A stretch of 64,000 nucleotides of DNA from Bacteroidota bacterium (GCA_003389385.1 QQVM01000016.1:62001-126000), one strand, 5' to 3'. Counted from the first letter of the stretch, positions 44,852 through 55,613 are shown. Translations and numbers: made by a program. The notes: a model not told the origin generated them from the letters alone.

Positions 44852-47800
44852 ATGAAAAACATCATCAATCAGGTAACAGCTAAATACTTAGTATTTTTAT
44901 TTCTCCTCATCTCCGCCCAATCATCCAAGGGAAGCCATTCCATGGGCGCAGACCTGACATACGAGTGTCTCGGGGGAAATACCTACAGAATCACTGTTTC
45001 ATTTTACCGTGACTGTATTGGAATTCCGGCGCCATCTACTGCTTATGTAAGTATCAATTCTTCGAGCTGCGCACAAAGCCTTGGTGTAACTTGTTACCCA
45101 AGACCAGGAACAGGCCAGGAAGTAACACCGGTCTGTTCAAGCGCTACCACGACATGCAACGGAGGAAGTTTTACCGGAATTCAAGAATGGATTTATGATG
45201 GAATTGTCACGCTTCCGATGCAGTGTACAGACTGGACATTCGCATATTCTTTATGCTGCAGAAATGCTGCTATTACAAACATCAACAATCCGGGTACAAG
45301 TACATTCTATATTTATGCCAATCTGAACAATACGATATCACCTTGCAACAGCTCGCCTGTATTCAGCAATAAACCTGTTCCGTTTCTATGCCTGGGACAG
45401 CAGTTTTGCTTCAATCACGGGGCACATGACCCTGACGGAGATTCTCTTGTTTATGAATTGATAACTCCAAGGCAGAGTGTTTCAGCTACAGTTAACTACA
45501 AAGCTCCGTACAATGCGAACAATCCGCTAAACTCATCGCCTGCCACATCATTCAGTACTGTGACAGGTGATATTTGCATGACACCAATGGCACTTGAAGT
45601 TACTGTTATGGCAGTGCTTGTGAGAGAATTCAGGAACGGAGTTCAAATCGGTGCAGTGGAAAGAGACCTTCAGCTGACAGTAAGAAATTGCAATAACAAC
45701 CTGCCGTCTCTTACAGGAATAAACGGTACAAATAACTTTTCAATTACGATCTGTGCGAATACTCAAACTTGTTTTGACATATTCTCCATTGATCCGGATG
45801 CCGGACAAAATCTTACTGTTACATGGGATTATGGAATTCCAGGTGCACAGTTCAATACCAGTTCCGGACCAAGGCCGACCGGAACTTTTTGCTGGAATCC
45901 CTCATCATCGGAAATAGGGCAATCTTTTTCATTCACAGCGACAGTGGCAGACGATGCATGTCCCTATTACGGAACACAAACTTATTCATATACTGTCAAT
46001 GTTATCGGAATAAGCGTGAATGCAGGTCCGGATCAGGAAATTGCCTGCAGCGATTTAGCTACTTTAACTGCTGTTGCTAGCGGCGGAAGTGGTCCGTACA
46101 CATATTTATGGAGTACTGGATCTACCATGCAATCGATCACCATGGGCACAGGAACATATTGGGTGACTGCAAGTGACGGAACTTGTACTGCTACAGACAC
46201 AGTGGTAGTGACTATGCCTTATATTCCGACAGCTGCATTTACTTACACTCCAATTACCTGTATCAATGCCCCTATTACTTTTACAGATCAATCAACCACT
46301 CCAGGCGGTATCATTACCAACTGGTACTGGAATTTCGGTGATGGCAACACATCCACGATTAGGAATCCGGTTCACACCTTTCCTTCTGCCGGCACTTATA
46401 ATGTAAGTCTTGTTGTTGAAAACAACCTTGGTTGTTTGGATACGATTGTACAAGCGGTAGCAATAACAGATCCTCCGGTGAGCAATTTCAACTTTGTCAA
46501 TTCCTGTCAGGGTAATGCTGTTGTGTTTACAGACCAAAGCACTCCTGCAGGCAGCGTCAACGCCTGGGTTTGGAATTTCGGCGACGGAAATACTTCGGTC
46601 AGCCAGAATCCTTCACACATATACGCCAATTCAGGAACTTATACTGTTACATTAAATACCACTACAAGTAACGGTTGTACATCTTCAGTCCAAAGAAACG
46701 TGACTGTATATCCAAGACCGGTCATCAATGCCGGTGCTGACCAGACGATTTGCGCCGGTAACAGCATTACCCTCAGTGCCAGCGGCGGGCAAACTTATGT
46801 ATGGAACCCGGGCGGAACAGGAAGCACGATTACTGTCAGCCCTGGCGGTTCTACTACATATATCGTTAGCGGCACTGATATGAATGGATGCTCCTCGACA
46901 GATACAGTGGTAGTAAACATATTGCCTGTGCCTAATGTGAATGCAGGTGCCGACAGAACAATTTGTATTGGTGGTTCAGTAACACTTACTGCGACCGGGG
47001 CAAGCAGTTACATCTGGAACCCAGGTGGAATGACAGGAAGCACAATCACAGTGAGTCCGGGATCTACAACAAATTATACAGTAACAGGAACATCTTCCAA
47101 CGGCTGTACCGCTTCTGATGCCGTGCTTGTGACTGTTAATTCTTTGCCGCTTGCAAATGCCGGACCTGATGCAAACATCTGTTCGGGTACACAAGCTACT
47201 CTGACTGCAAGCGGGGGCAACGCATATAGTTGGACACCTGGCGGCAGCACAAACCAGACTATCACGGTCAGTCCTGGAACGACAAGCTCATATGTTGTCA
47301 CAGTTACTAATGCAAATGGTTGTACATCAAGAGACACTGTTGTAGTGAATGTTCACCAGCCACCGGCCGTACAGATGCAGTCAATATTCCTTTGTTCAGG
47401 AAGCTCCTTGACACTTGATGCTGGTGCAAGCGCAGCAACTTACATCTGGACTCCTACCGGGGACACTACCAGATCCATCACTATCAGCTCAGGAGGAACC
47501 TATACAGTCACTGCTACCTCATCTCAGGGATGCAGTGCCAGCGCAAGCGCAACAGTTACAGAAGGTACCATCATACAAGTCATGCTTGACGACGTTTCAT
47601 TCTGCCAGGGCGACAGCGCTGTGCTGGATGCAGGCCATCCTGGAATGAATCATAACTGGAGCACAGGCCAGACTTCGCAGAGCATTACAATCTACAATGG
47701 AGGAACTTACTCGGTAACCGTTAGTGACAACTTTGGCTGTACAGGTTCTGTGACCATAAACGCGACAGTATCACCGCTTCCGCAGGCAGGTTTTATTTCA

Positions 47801-50800
47801 GGCGCAGCCTGTGAAAACACAACTTTGGCATTCACAGACACCTCTTCGCTCAATTCAGGATCAGTAACCGGATGGAGCTGGGATTTCGGAGACGGAAACA
47901 GCTCTTCGGTCCAAAACCCATCACATACTTATACCAGTTCAGGCTTATACTCTGTTCAACTAAACATTAGCAGCGATGCAGGATGTACCTCATCGGTTAC
48001 AGGGAATGTTTACATAAACCCACTTCCATCAGTAGACTTCTCGGCAAACAATGCATGCGCAGGTTCTCCTGTTTCATTTAATGACCAGTCTTCTGTGAAT
48101 CCTGGAAATATAAATTCCTGGTCATGGAATTTTGGCGACGGTAATACTTCGGTCGTTCAGAATCCATCTCACGTGTATTCCGGTGCGGGAAGTTACACTG
48201 TAAGCCTGACCGTAACTACATCTTCGGGATGCTCTGCTACAGGAACATCGACAGTGACTATTCATCCAAAACCAAATGCAGCATTCAGCACCTCTTCAGT
48301 GTGCCAGGGCAATGCAAGCAATTTTATCAATAATACAACAATAAGCAGCGGCTCAGTTTCATCTTATTACTGGAACTTCGGAAATGCTTCCACTTCAGGA
48401 CAGAGTCATCCGGTTGTGAACTACTCAAATCCGGGCAACTATAATGTACAACTGATAGCCACCTCATCATTCGGATGTTCTGACTCTGTTACAGCGCCAG
48501 TAATTGTTTATCCTCGTCCGATCGCAAACGCAGGCAGCGATACAGTGATCTGCAGAAACAGCTCAGCCACATTGAGCGCAAGCGGCGGAACTTCATACAC
48601 TTGGACTCCCGGAAATTATAACGGTGCAGTTTATACTGTGAGTCCTGCTTCCAATACAAGCTACACTGTTACCGTAACAGACCTTAACGGATGTACTGCA
48701 AGTGATGCGGTGAACGTTTCTGTAAATCAGTTGCCCAGTCTTAGCGCTTCTCCTGCTACAAATATCTGTACAGGCAACACTGCAAACCTCTCTGCAAGCG
48801 GGGCCGTGACGTATACGTGGCAACCTGGAAACATTGGTGGTCAGAATATCAGCGTAACTCCGACAAGCTCCACCAATTATACTGTGACAGGTACAGACAT
48901 GAATGGATGTACAGCCACTGCGAATGTCAATGTAACAGTAAATGCATTACCGATTATCAATGCAGGTCCAGACAGGACAATTTGCAACGGCTCAACAATT
49001 TCAATCAGTGCTACCGGCGCTACAAGTTACAACTGGAATCCGACAGGCATGACAGGATCAAGCATATTGGTTTCACCTTCATCGAATACAACATACATTG
49101 TCACTGGTATAAACTCTAATGGATGTCAGAACAGCGATACAGTTAATGTAATGGTGAATCCCTCACCCAGTATCAGCCTGACTCCTGTCTTCATCTGTCA
49201 AGGATTCAGTGCAGTGATCGATGCAGGAAACAGCGGATCAAGCTATACATGGTCAACAGGAGAAACCACGCAAAGCATCACGGTCAGTAATGCCGGAAGT
49301 ATCAGTGTGACAGTCCGTAACAGTTTTGGTTGCAATACTAATGCCTCCACAAATGTTACAGTCGGAAACGCTCCGAACAATCCTCCTGTCCAGCTTGCTA
49401 TATGCGACGGACAATCAGCGACGCTGGATGCCGGAAATCCCGGAAGCACATATACCTGGTCTAATGGTTCCAATTCCCAAACTGTCAGCGTCAGCAATGC
49501 CGGAAACTATTCTGTTCAAATTACAAATCCGAATGGTTGCAGCGCTGTTCAAGTCCATACCTTGACTGTCAATCCACTTCCCATTGCCTCCTTCAGTTTG
49601 CAACAGGCTTGTGACGGATTGCCGGTGAATTTCAGCAATCAGTCTTCAATAAGCAGCGGAAGCATTCAGTCATATCTTTGGGATTTCGGAGACAACACAG
49701 TTTCATCCACTCAGAGTCCTTCACATACATATCCGAACTCAGGAGGCTTTACAGCAAGCCTTACTGTAACAAGCAATGCCGGTTGTACTTCATCAACTTC
49801 AAGAAATTTGGGAGTCTATCCATTGCCGGTTGCAAGATTCAGCAATACAAATGCCTGTCATGGCAGTCCTGTGAATTTCACCGACTCCTCTTACATCAAC
49901 AATGGCAACATTGCATCATGGAACTGGAATTTCGGAAACAATGCAAGCGCGAGCGGAAACAGCGCAAGCCATACATATGCAAATCCGGGAACATACCAGG
50001 CTATTCTCACAGTGGTATCTGATGAGGGCTGTACAAGCAGCGTTTCAAGACCTGTAAGTATTTATCAGTTGCCACAGGCAAGTATTTCGGTTGGCAATAC
50101 ATGCACAAATCAGAATGCGAATTTCAGCAGCTCGGTAAATCCTGGTTCAGGAAGCATTGCCTCCTACTCCTGGAATTTTGGTGACGGAAGTGTTTCATCG
50201 CTCTCAAATCCTTCACATCTATATTCTGCACCGGGAGTTTATTCTGTTCAACTTGAAGTAAGAAACAGTTATGGCTGTATAAGTTCAGCAAACAGCAGCA
50301 TTACATCATATCCATTGCCGCAAGCTGCATTCAGCGCACCTGACGCATGTCAGTATTCAGCAATCAGCTTCACCCAGAATTCTACAATAACTGCAGGTGT
50401 AATAAGTTCATACTACTGGAATTTCGGAGACAATAACAGTTCAGGACAGGCTTCACCGGTTCATTCATATAGTTCAAGCGGAACTTATACAGTAAGTCTT
50501 ATTGCAGTCTCGTCTAATGGCTGCATGGATACAAGTGAGATGAATCTGACTGTAAACCCTCTGCCTCAGGTTGTATTCTCTGCGCCTGATGCCTGTGCCG
50601 GAACCTTTATTCAATTTAACAATCAAAGTTACGCTTCGAACGGAAACATCAGCAGTGTACAATGGGATTTTGGTGACGGAACGATTTCCTCTCTTCAAAA
50701 CCCGGTACATACTTATTACAATCCTGGAACTTACAATGTTCAACTGACAGCAATTTCATCTGCCGGATGTATGGCAGTCTTCGCCATGCCGGTGAACAGT

Positions 50801-52567
50801 TATCCTACTCCACAGGCAGACTTTGCAAGCCAACCGGTTTGTGATGGTTTCTCAACAATATTCTACAATCAAAGTTATGTGCCGGGCGGATCTGGTTATA
50901 CAAATGAATGGAGTTTCGGAGATGGTGCGCGTTCAGTACAACACAGCCCTGTGCACCAGTATGGAGCCTCAGGTGTCTATGGCACAAGCCTCACTGTAAC
51001 CAGTGACCATGGTTGTACTGTTACAGTAGCACAGGTGAACAGAGTTTATGCGAATCCTGTTCCTGACTTCAGCACCGCTGACGTTTGCGTCGGAAATTCG
51101 ACAACATTCACCGACAATTCTGTATCCTCAGACGGAAATATATCTTCTTGGCGCTGGAATTTTGGTGACGGAAGTTCATCTAGTCAGAAAAGTCCTGTGC
51201 ATACATATCAGCAACCGGGAATATATCAGATTGAACTCATTACAGTAAGTGAGTTTGGATGTATGTCAAGAATGCTTGGCACGGTTGAAGTTTTCAGCAG
51301 TGCAAAGCCCCAAATACAAACTGCAAATGCATGTGCGGGCAGTTCAATCCAGTTCATCAATAACACAACGAATAATACCGGTTCACAACTGAGTTATTCA
51401 TGGGATCTCGGGAACGGTGTTCGCGTCGACAGCTCAAGCGTCAATGTTACATACAATACTCCGGGAAATTACAAAGTCATCATGACCGCAACAACAGCTG
51501 AAGGTTGCAGTGCGCAAGCAGAAGCTGATGTGGAGATCTATCCCTTGCCTGCAATATCAATTACGGCAGGTAATGCTTGTGAAAATGAAGCTATCCAGTT
51601 CAACAACTCCGCTTCCATTCTTTATGGAGCGATCACCTCCTACCAATGGAATTTGGGCAACGGACAAGTATCTTCTGATCCCACTCCGTCTTACACTTAT
51701 TCCTCAGCTGGAGATTATCAGGTCAGTCTGACTTCAAGTTCAGACAGAGGATGTGTTAATTCTGCAGTTTCTACACTTAGAGTTCATCCAAAACCTTCTG
51801 TTAGTTTCAACTCTGGAATTCAGGGATGTGCTCCGCTGAATGCAGGTTTCACTGATCTCTCTGTAATAAGTACTGGAAATATCAGCGGATGGCTGTGGAA
51901 TTTTGGTGACGGTTCAATTTCAACAAACCAGAACCCTCAACATCTCTACACTAATGGTGGATCTTATGATGTCACTCTGACTGTCGTTTCCGACATGGGT
52001 TGCAGCAATACTTTCACTAACAGGAACAGCGTAACTGTCTTCGGACAACCTACGGCAAATTTTACCGCAGATCCGATTCATACGGATATCCTGACTCCTA
52101 CAGTTCACTTCACAAATTTGAGCCAGTCATATACAAGCTTTGTGTGGTCATTCGGTGACGGGACGGTGAATACAACTGATATCAATCCTGTACATACATT
52201 CAGAGACACAGGGATTTATTATGCACAGCTGATTACTGTTAACGCTTATGGTTGCCGTGATACAGTGGCCAGATATATTGAAGTGAGACCTAAGTCTACA
52301 TTATTTATTCCTAATTGCTTTACCCCGAACGGTGATGGCCATAACGACCAGTTCATGCCATATCATACCAATATGGAAGATATACAGGTATGGATTTTTG
52401 ACAGATGGGGATTGCTGTTGACAGAATGGAATTCATTGCATGGTTCATGGGATGGATATTACCAGGGTCAAAAATGCCAGCAGGATGTATATGTGTATAA
52501 AATCAAAGGTCGTGGTATCGACGGTAAATTCTCAGAATGGGTAGGACATGTGAGTATAGTCTATTAA
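44852..52567 (+). CDS. Giant PKD/Ig-like modular surface protein with T9SS type B sorting domain
   Basis: A 2571-aa exported protein. Seen in order: a signal peptide (1-28); an N-terminal Cys-rich domain common in this phylum's PKD proteins (SHSMGADLTYECLGGNTYRI, about 29-390); one SprB-like repeat; two PKD domains (about 460-625); five Ig-like repeats (625-980; motifs NAGxDxTIC and LSASGG, ending NGC); three PKD domains; a second set of five Ig-like repeats (1224-1577); and eleven more PKD domains (1578-2480) with the WNFGDGxxSxxQNPxHxY core. From about residue 2484 comes the gliding motility-associated C-terminal domain (FIPNCFTPNGDGHND, FDRWG, GSWDGYYQG). Most modules carry two Cys, one early and one in a late GC, suitable for a disulfide. 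It is probably a surface adhesin. Confidence 0.93.
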   Translation: MKNIINQVTAKYLVFLFLLISAQSSKGSHSMGADLTYECLGGNTYRITVSFYRDCIGIPAPSTAYVSINSSSCAQSLGVTCYPRPGTGQEVTPVCSSATTTCNGGSFTGIQEWIYDGIVTLPMQCTDWTFAYSLCCRNAAITNINNPGTSTFYIYANLNNTISPCNSSPVFSNKPVPFLCLGQQFCFNHGAHDPDGDSLVYELITPRQSVSATVNYKAPYNANNPLNSSPATSFSTVTGDICMTPMALEVTVMAVLVREFRNGVQIGAVERDLQLTVRNCNNNLPSLTGINGTNNFSITICANTQTCFDIFSIDPDAGQNLTVTWDYGIPGAQFNTSSGPRPTGTFCWNPSSSEIGQSFSFTATVADDACPYYGTQTYSYTVNVIGISVNAGPDQEIACSDLATLTAVASGGSGPYTYLWSTGSTMQSITMGTGTYWVTASDGTCTATDTVVVTMPYIPTAAFTYTPITCINAPITFTDQSTTPGGIITNWYWNFGDGNTSTIRNPVHTFPSAGTYNVSLVVENNLGCLDTIVQAVAITDPPVSNFNFVNSCQGNAVVFTDQSTPAGSVNAWVWNFGDGNTSVSQNPSHIYANSGTYTVTLNTTTSNGCTSSVQRNVTVYPRPVINAGADQTICAGNSITLSASGGQTYVWNPGGTGSTITVSPGGSTTYIVSGTDMNGCSSTDTVVVNILPVPNVNAGADRTICIGGSVTLTATGASSYIWNPGGMTGSTITVSPGSTTNYTVTGTSSNGCTASDAVLVTVNSLPLANAGPDANICSGTQATLTASGGNAYSWTPGGSTNQTITVSPGTTSSYVVTVTNANGCTSRDTVVVNVHQPPAVQMQSIFLCSGSSLTLDAGASAATYIWTPTGDTTRSITISSGGTYTVTATSSQGCSASASATVTEGTIIQVMLDDVSFCQGDSAVLDAGHPGMNHNWSTGQTSQSITIYNGGTYSVTVSDNFGCTGSVTINATVSPLPQAGFISGAACENTTLAFTDTSSLNSGSVTGWSWDFGDGNSSSVQNPSHTYTSSGLYSVQLNISSDAGCTSSVTGNVYINPLPSVDFSANNACAGSPVSFNDQSSVNPGNINSWSWNFGDGNTSVVQNPSHVYSGAGSYTVSLTVTTSSGCSATGTSTVTIHPKPNAAFSTSSVCQGNASNFINNTTISSGSVSSYYWNFGNASTSGQSHPVVNYSNPGNYNVQLIATSSFGCSDSVTAPVIVYPRPIANAGSDTVICRNSSATLSASGGTSYTWTPGNYNGAVYTVSPASNTSYTVTVTDLNGCTASDAVNVSVNQLPSLSASPATNICTGNTANLSASGAVTYTWQPGNIGGQNISVTPTSSTNYTVTGTDMNGCTATANVNVTVNALPIINAGPDRTICNGSTISISATGATSYNWNPTGMTGSSILVSPSSNTTYIVTGINSNGCQNSDTVNVMVNPSPSISLTPVFICQGFSAVIDAGNSGSSYTWSTGETTQSITVSNAGSISVTVRNSFGCNTNASTNVTVGNAPNNPPVQLAICDGQSATLDAGNPGSTYTWSNGSNSQTVSVSNAGNYSVQITNPNGCSAVQVHTLTVNPLPIASFSLQQACDGLPVNFSNQSSISSGSIQSYLWDFGDNTVSSTQSPSHTYPNSGGFTASLTVTSNAGCTSSTSRNLGVYPLPVARFSNTNACHGSPVNFTDSSYINNGNIASWNWNFGNNASASGNSASHTYANPGTYQAILTVVSDEGCTSSVSRPVSIYQLPQASISVGNTCTNQNANFSSSVNPGSGSIASYSWNFGDGSVSSLSNPSHLYSAPGVYSVQLEVRNSYGCISSANSSITSYPLPQAAFSAPDACQYSAISFTQNSTITAGVISSYYWNFGDNNSSGQASPVHSYSSSGTYTVSLIAVSSNGCMDTSEMNLTVNPLPQVVFSAPDACAGTFIQFNNQSYASNGNISSVQWDFGDGTISSLQNPVHTYYNPGTYNVQLTAISSAGCMAVFAMPVNSYPTPQADFASQPVCDGFSTIFYNQSYVPGGSGYTNEWSFGDGARSVQHSPVHQYGASGVYGTSLTVTSDHGCTVTVAQVNRVYANPVPDFSTADVCVGNSTTFTDNSVSSDGNISSWRWNFGDGSSSSQKSPVHTYQQPGIYQIELITVSEFGCMSRMLGTVEVFSSAKPQIQTANACAGSSIQFINNTTNNTGSQLSYSWDLGNGVRVDSSSVNVTYNTPGNYKVIMTATTAEGCSAQAEADVEIYPLPAISITAGNACENEAIQFNNSASILYGAITSYQWNLGNGQVSSDPTPSYTYSSAGDYQVSLTSSSDRGCVNSAVSTLRVHPKPSVSFNSGIQGCAPLNAGFTDLSVISTGNISGWLWNFGDGSISTNQNPQHLYTNGGSYDVTLTVVSDMGCSNTFTNRNSVTVFGQPTANFTADPIHTDILTPTVHFTNLSQSYTSFVWSFGDGTVNTTDINPVHTFRDTGIYYAQLITVNAYGCRDTVARYIEVRPKSTLFIPNCFTPNGDGHNDQFMPYHTNMEDIQVWIFDRWGLLLTEWNSLHGSWDGYYQGQKCQQDVYVYKIKGRGIDGKFSEWVGHVSIVY

Positions 52568-52598
52568 GATAGTGCGTTTAGTTTTTCGTGGTGTGTTT

Positions 52599-52630
52599 GA
52601 AAGGCCCTCGGATTTTCCGGGGGCTCTTTC
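52599..52630 (+). terminator. Intrinsic terminator after the giant gene
   Basis: A hairpin with arms GAAAGGCCCTCGG and CCGGGGGCTCTTTC (one bulged base, one G-T pair) and an ATTTT loop, 31 bases after the stop codon and followed by a T-rich stretch. Confidence 0.8.
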
Positions 52631-52664
52631 ATTTGTTTCATCTCTGGCAACCCAAGCTGACAGT

Positions 52665-52853
52665 TCAGGCAATGTCCCAACCGGGAGGATAAACAGTCCG
52701 GGTGAAGGGCCTGGTTTTAGCAAGTGAGCGTAAGTATGCGATTTTGTTTGGTGTGCCAAAGATTGAGCGGAGCTTTTTGAAATCTTCGAAAAGCGTGATC
52801 TGCTTGTCGTTTTTCGGTGCAAAGCCGGCTGAATGAAATTCGTTGTAACGCAT
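52665..52853 (-). CDS. Possible small hypothetical protein, 62 aa
   Basis: An ATG-started frame in the gap after the giant gene. The product is charged and protein-like in composition (KNDKQITLFEDFKKLRSIFG, YLRSLAKTRPFTRTVYPPGW), with no signal peptide, membrane segment or known motif. No -7 box or Shine-Dalgarno sequence is seen and the upstream DNA is very AT-rich. It may equally be a chance frame. Confidence 0.3.
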   Translation of the reverse strand: MRYNEFHSAGFAPKNDKQITLFEDFKKLRSIFGTPNKIAYLRSLAKTRPFTRTVYPPGWDIA

Positions 52854-53138
52854 TGATTATTATTATTTTATTACTATAAATATAAAGTATTGGTGCAGAA
52901 GTTTCAAGTATTGTTGGTACATGAATGAAATTTCAGGGTGAACGTCTGGCATCAACGGGTGAATAAAACATGCGTTTTTAACGTAAAAAGAATTCGAATT
53001 TGTTTCATTTTTTGAGGTTCTTATTCAAAGCCCAAAACCCTTCCGTTTTTTTTGCGGAAGGGCTTTAGACATATTCACCTAAACAAAACCTGTATTGAAA
53101 ATCAATCCTGGTAACAGGCGGCAATCAATTAAAGCAGG
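52854..53138. other. AT-rich non-coding stretch
   Basis: No gene is recognised. It contains a hairpin terminator (53038-53062) and nothing else I can name. With the doubtful small frames on either side it makes up the roughly 930-bp gene-poor gap between the giant protein gene and the prolyl oligopeptidase gene. Confidence 0.5.
53038..53062 (-). terminator. Probable intrinsic terminator, possibly bidirectional
   Basis: Arms CCCTTCCG (53038-53045) and CGGAAGGG (53055-53062) flank a T-rich loop, with further pairing AAAGCCC/GGGCTTT outside. On the minus strand it is followed by TTTTGGG, on the plus strand by CTTTAG. Which transcript it serves is unclear. Confidence 0.5.
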
Positions 53139-53351
53139 ATGGAAACGAGACCTGCTGTTAACGATTACCTGAAAAACTGCGAAAAGAGTGAGGGATTGAG
53201 GGGATTGACTCTCTTCGGATGGGATCCAGGATTTCAATATTTATATCTGATGAGGAAAAGATCAGATAAAGAACTCAATGAGGTAGCAAAACTAGAATTT
53301 AGATATTTCAGAAAATCTCAATTTTTGTCAATACCTGAATACAATGGGTGA
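53139..53351 (+). CDS. Possible small hypothetical protein, 70 aa
   Basis: An ATG-started frame reading METRPAVNDYLKNCEKSEGL and then TLFGWDPGFQYLYLMRKRSD. Composition is protein-like with basic and aromatic residues, without a recognisable motif, signal peptide or promoter. It lies alone between a terminator and the prolyl oligopeptidase gene. It may be a remnant or a chance frame. Confidence 0.25.
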   Translation: METRPAVNDYLKNCEKSEGLRGLTLFGWDPGFQYLYLMRKRSDKELNEVAKLEFRYFRKSQFLSIPEYNG

Positions 53352-53498
53352 AGAGTTAAAAATCGATTGCGAATAATTTAATCAAAATTTTTATCTCTAA
53401 ATAAAATCCTCTTTTTGTCTGAATATGGCTCAAATTTTCTAAAAACCTTATTTTGATTAATTTCGCAATCCGAAATTTTTAGCATAAATCCTTAAATC

Positions 53499-55613
53499 AT
53501 GATGATGAGAAATTACTTGCTCCTCTCCTGCTCTCTGTTAATCACAGGACTGATTAACGCTCAGAATTATCCGCAGACTAAAAAAGAACAAGTCACGGAT
53601 GTATATTTTGGAACTCAGGTGAGCGACCCTTATCGCTGGCTGGAAGATGATCGTTCTGCAGAAACCAAAGAATGGGTAAAAAGGCAAAACAAAACAACAG
53701 AAGAATATCTTTCTAAAATTCCATACAGAGATTCTGTAAAGGCCAGAATGAAAGAACTCTGGAATTACCCAAAGATGTCGGTTCCATTTCGTACCAAGGA
53801 TAATTATTTTGTATACACTAATGATGGATTGCAAAATCAATTCGTACTGAACATACTCCGCACAGGACCTTCCTCCAAGCCTGAACCTTTTCTTGATCCG
53901 AATTCACTTTCAGAAGACGGAACGGTAAACATTGGCGGTGTTTCTGTTTCAAAAGACGGCAGATACATGGCCTTCTCAACTTCAAAAGCCGGAAGCGACT
54001 GGAACGAAATACGAGTGAAGAATGTAGTCAACGGAAACTTAAGCGGTGACCTGGTCAAATGGGTGAAGTTTTCTGGTATCGCATGGCACAAAGACGGATT
54101 TTTTTATTCCCGCTATGATGAACCGGATTCAGCCCAATTGCTGAAAGGTAAAAACGAATTTCACAAGGTCTATTATCATACCCTTGGGAATCCGCAGAAG
54201 TATGATGTACTGGTCTATCATGACAAGGAAAATCCCCTGAGAAATTTCTATGCCGGAACTACAGAAGATGAGCGCTTTCTGATACTTGCCGGATCACAGG
54301 GCACAAGCGGAAATAACCTGATGGTAAAAGATCTCAGTCTGGAAAACAGCGACTGGATTACTATAGTGGATCATTTCAATTCTGATTATGACGTCATCGA
54401 TAACGACAGTACCCGACTGCTAATCCTTACAAACAACGGAGCACCCAGATACCAGCTGATCTCTGTTGATGTACGCAATCCGAACGAAACTCCCAAAGTA
54501 ATCATTCCTGAAAGCGAAGATGTACTTCAGTATGTTTACCCTGCTCACAATTTTCTTGTGGCTAAGTGCATGAAAGACGCTAGAACGGTGCTGAAAATAT
54601 TCACGCGTTCCGGCAAATTCGTAACTAATATTCCTCTGGCTACAATTGGCACAGTAGATCAGCTGTCGGCAAGCAAGAAAGATGAGCTTTTGTTTTATTC
54701 TCTCACTTCATTCACCAGTCCGTCTACAATTTACCAGTACAATCTGAGAACTAAAGTGCAGACAGAGTACTTTGCTCCGAAAATTAACTTCGATTTCTCT
54801 GCCTATGACACTAAGCAGGTATTTTATCCCGGCAAGGATGGGACAAAAATCCCGATGTTCATCGTGCATAAAAAAGGAATCCAATTGGACGGAAGTAATC
54901 CGGTTCTCTTGTATGGATACGGGGGGTTTAACCTTCCGCAAACCCCCTCTTTTAAAATTGAACGGCTCGTATTCCTTGAACGAGGCGGCATTTTCGCACT
55001 AGCCAATATTCGGGGAGGTGGTGAGTATGGTGAGGAATGGCATAAAGCTGGAACCAAACTCAGAAAACAAAACGTGTTTGACGATTTCATTGCAGCTGCT
55101 GAATATCTTATTTCTGAAAAGTATACATCTCCTGAAAAAATCGGAATTCAGGGGAGGTCAAACGGCGGACTGCTTGTGGGCGCAGTCATGACACAAAGAC
55201 CTGATCTTTTCAAAGTGGCTCTGCCGGCAGTGGGTGTACTAGATATGCTGCGATATCACAAATTCACGATTGGCTGGGCATGGAAAGGAGATTACGGCAG
55301 CAGCGAGAATGAAGATGAATTCAGATATCTGCTTGGATATTCACCACTGCATACACTGAAACCGGGAGTGCAGTATCCTGCCACCCTGGTAACGACAGGC
55401 GATCACGACGACAGGGTAGTACCGGCGCATTCTTTCAAATTTATCGCACAGCTTCAGGAAGTGCAATCAGGCAATAATCCAGTCCTTATTCGCGTTGACA
55501 TAGACGCAGGACACGCCAGTTCAACTGCGCTGGGTTCGTCCAAACCCGTGGCTAAGCAAATTGATGAGCATACCGACGTATTTTCATTCCTGATGTACTA
55601 CCTGGGAATGTAA
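53499..55613 (+). CDS. Prolyl oligopeptidase (S9A family), exported
   Basis: A 704-aa serine peptidase cleaving after proline in short peptides. Seen: a signal peptide (MMMRNYLLLSCSLLITGLINA), the N-terminal DPYRWLEDDRSAETKEWV motif of S9A enzymes, a seven-bladed propeller region (about 90-430), and an alpha/beta hydrolase domain with the nucleophile in QGRSNGGLLVGA (Ser554), the acid in GDHDDRVVPAHS (Asp638 is the candidate) and the base in DAGHAS (His672). The export signal suggests a periplasmic role in peptide scavenging. A TAATTTCG sequence at 53458-53465 may be its -7 box. No operon partner. Confidence 0.93.
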   Translation: MMMRNYLLLSCSLLITGLINAQNYPQTKKEQVTDVYFGTQVSDPYRWLEDDRSAETKEWVKRQNKTTEEYLSKIPYRDSVKARMKELWNYPKMSVPFRTKDNYFVYTNDGLQNQFVLNILRTGPSSKPEPFLDPNSLSEDGTVNIGGVSVSKDGRYMAFSTSKAGSDWNEIRVKNVVNGNLSGDLVKWVKFSGIAWHKDGFFYSRYDEPDSAQLLKGKNEFHKVYYHTLGNPQKYDVLVYHDKENPLRNFYAGTTEDERFLILAGSQGTSGNNLMVKDLSLENSDWITIVDHFNSDYDVIDNDSTRLLILTNNGAPRYQLISVDVRNPNETPKVIIPESEDVLQYVYPAHNFLVAKCMKDARTVLKIFTRSGKFVTNIPLATIGTVDQLSASKKDELLFYSLTSFTSPSTIYQYNLRTKVQTEYFAPKINFDFSAYDTKQVFYPGKDGTKIPMFIVHKKGIQLDGSNPVLLYGYGGFNLPQTPSFKIERLVFLERGGIFALANIRGGGEYGEEWHKAGTKLRKQNVFDDFIAAAEYLISEKYTSPEKIGIQGRSNGGLLVGAVMTQRPDLFKVALPAVGVLDMLRYHKFTIGWAWKGDYGSSENEDEFRYLLGYSPLHTLKPGVQYPATLVTTGDHDDRVVPAHSFKFIAQLQEVQSGNNPVLIRVDIDAGHASSTALGSSKPVAKQIDEHTDVFSFLMYYLGM

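Noticed and set aside
45900-52300. Tandem nucleotide repeats resembling a repeat array
   Set aside because: They are the coding sequence of PKD and Ig-like modules in one open frame; spacing and sequence do not fit a CRISPR array.
19188-52573. Shared 12-mer TATTAAGATAGT at 19188-19199 and 52562-52573, each a few dozen bases before a terminator hairpin
   Set aside because: In 64 kb many 12-mers recur by chance, and the two surroundings share no other sequence.
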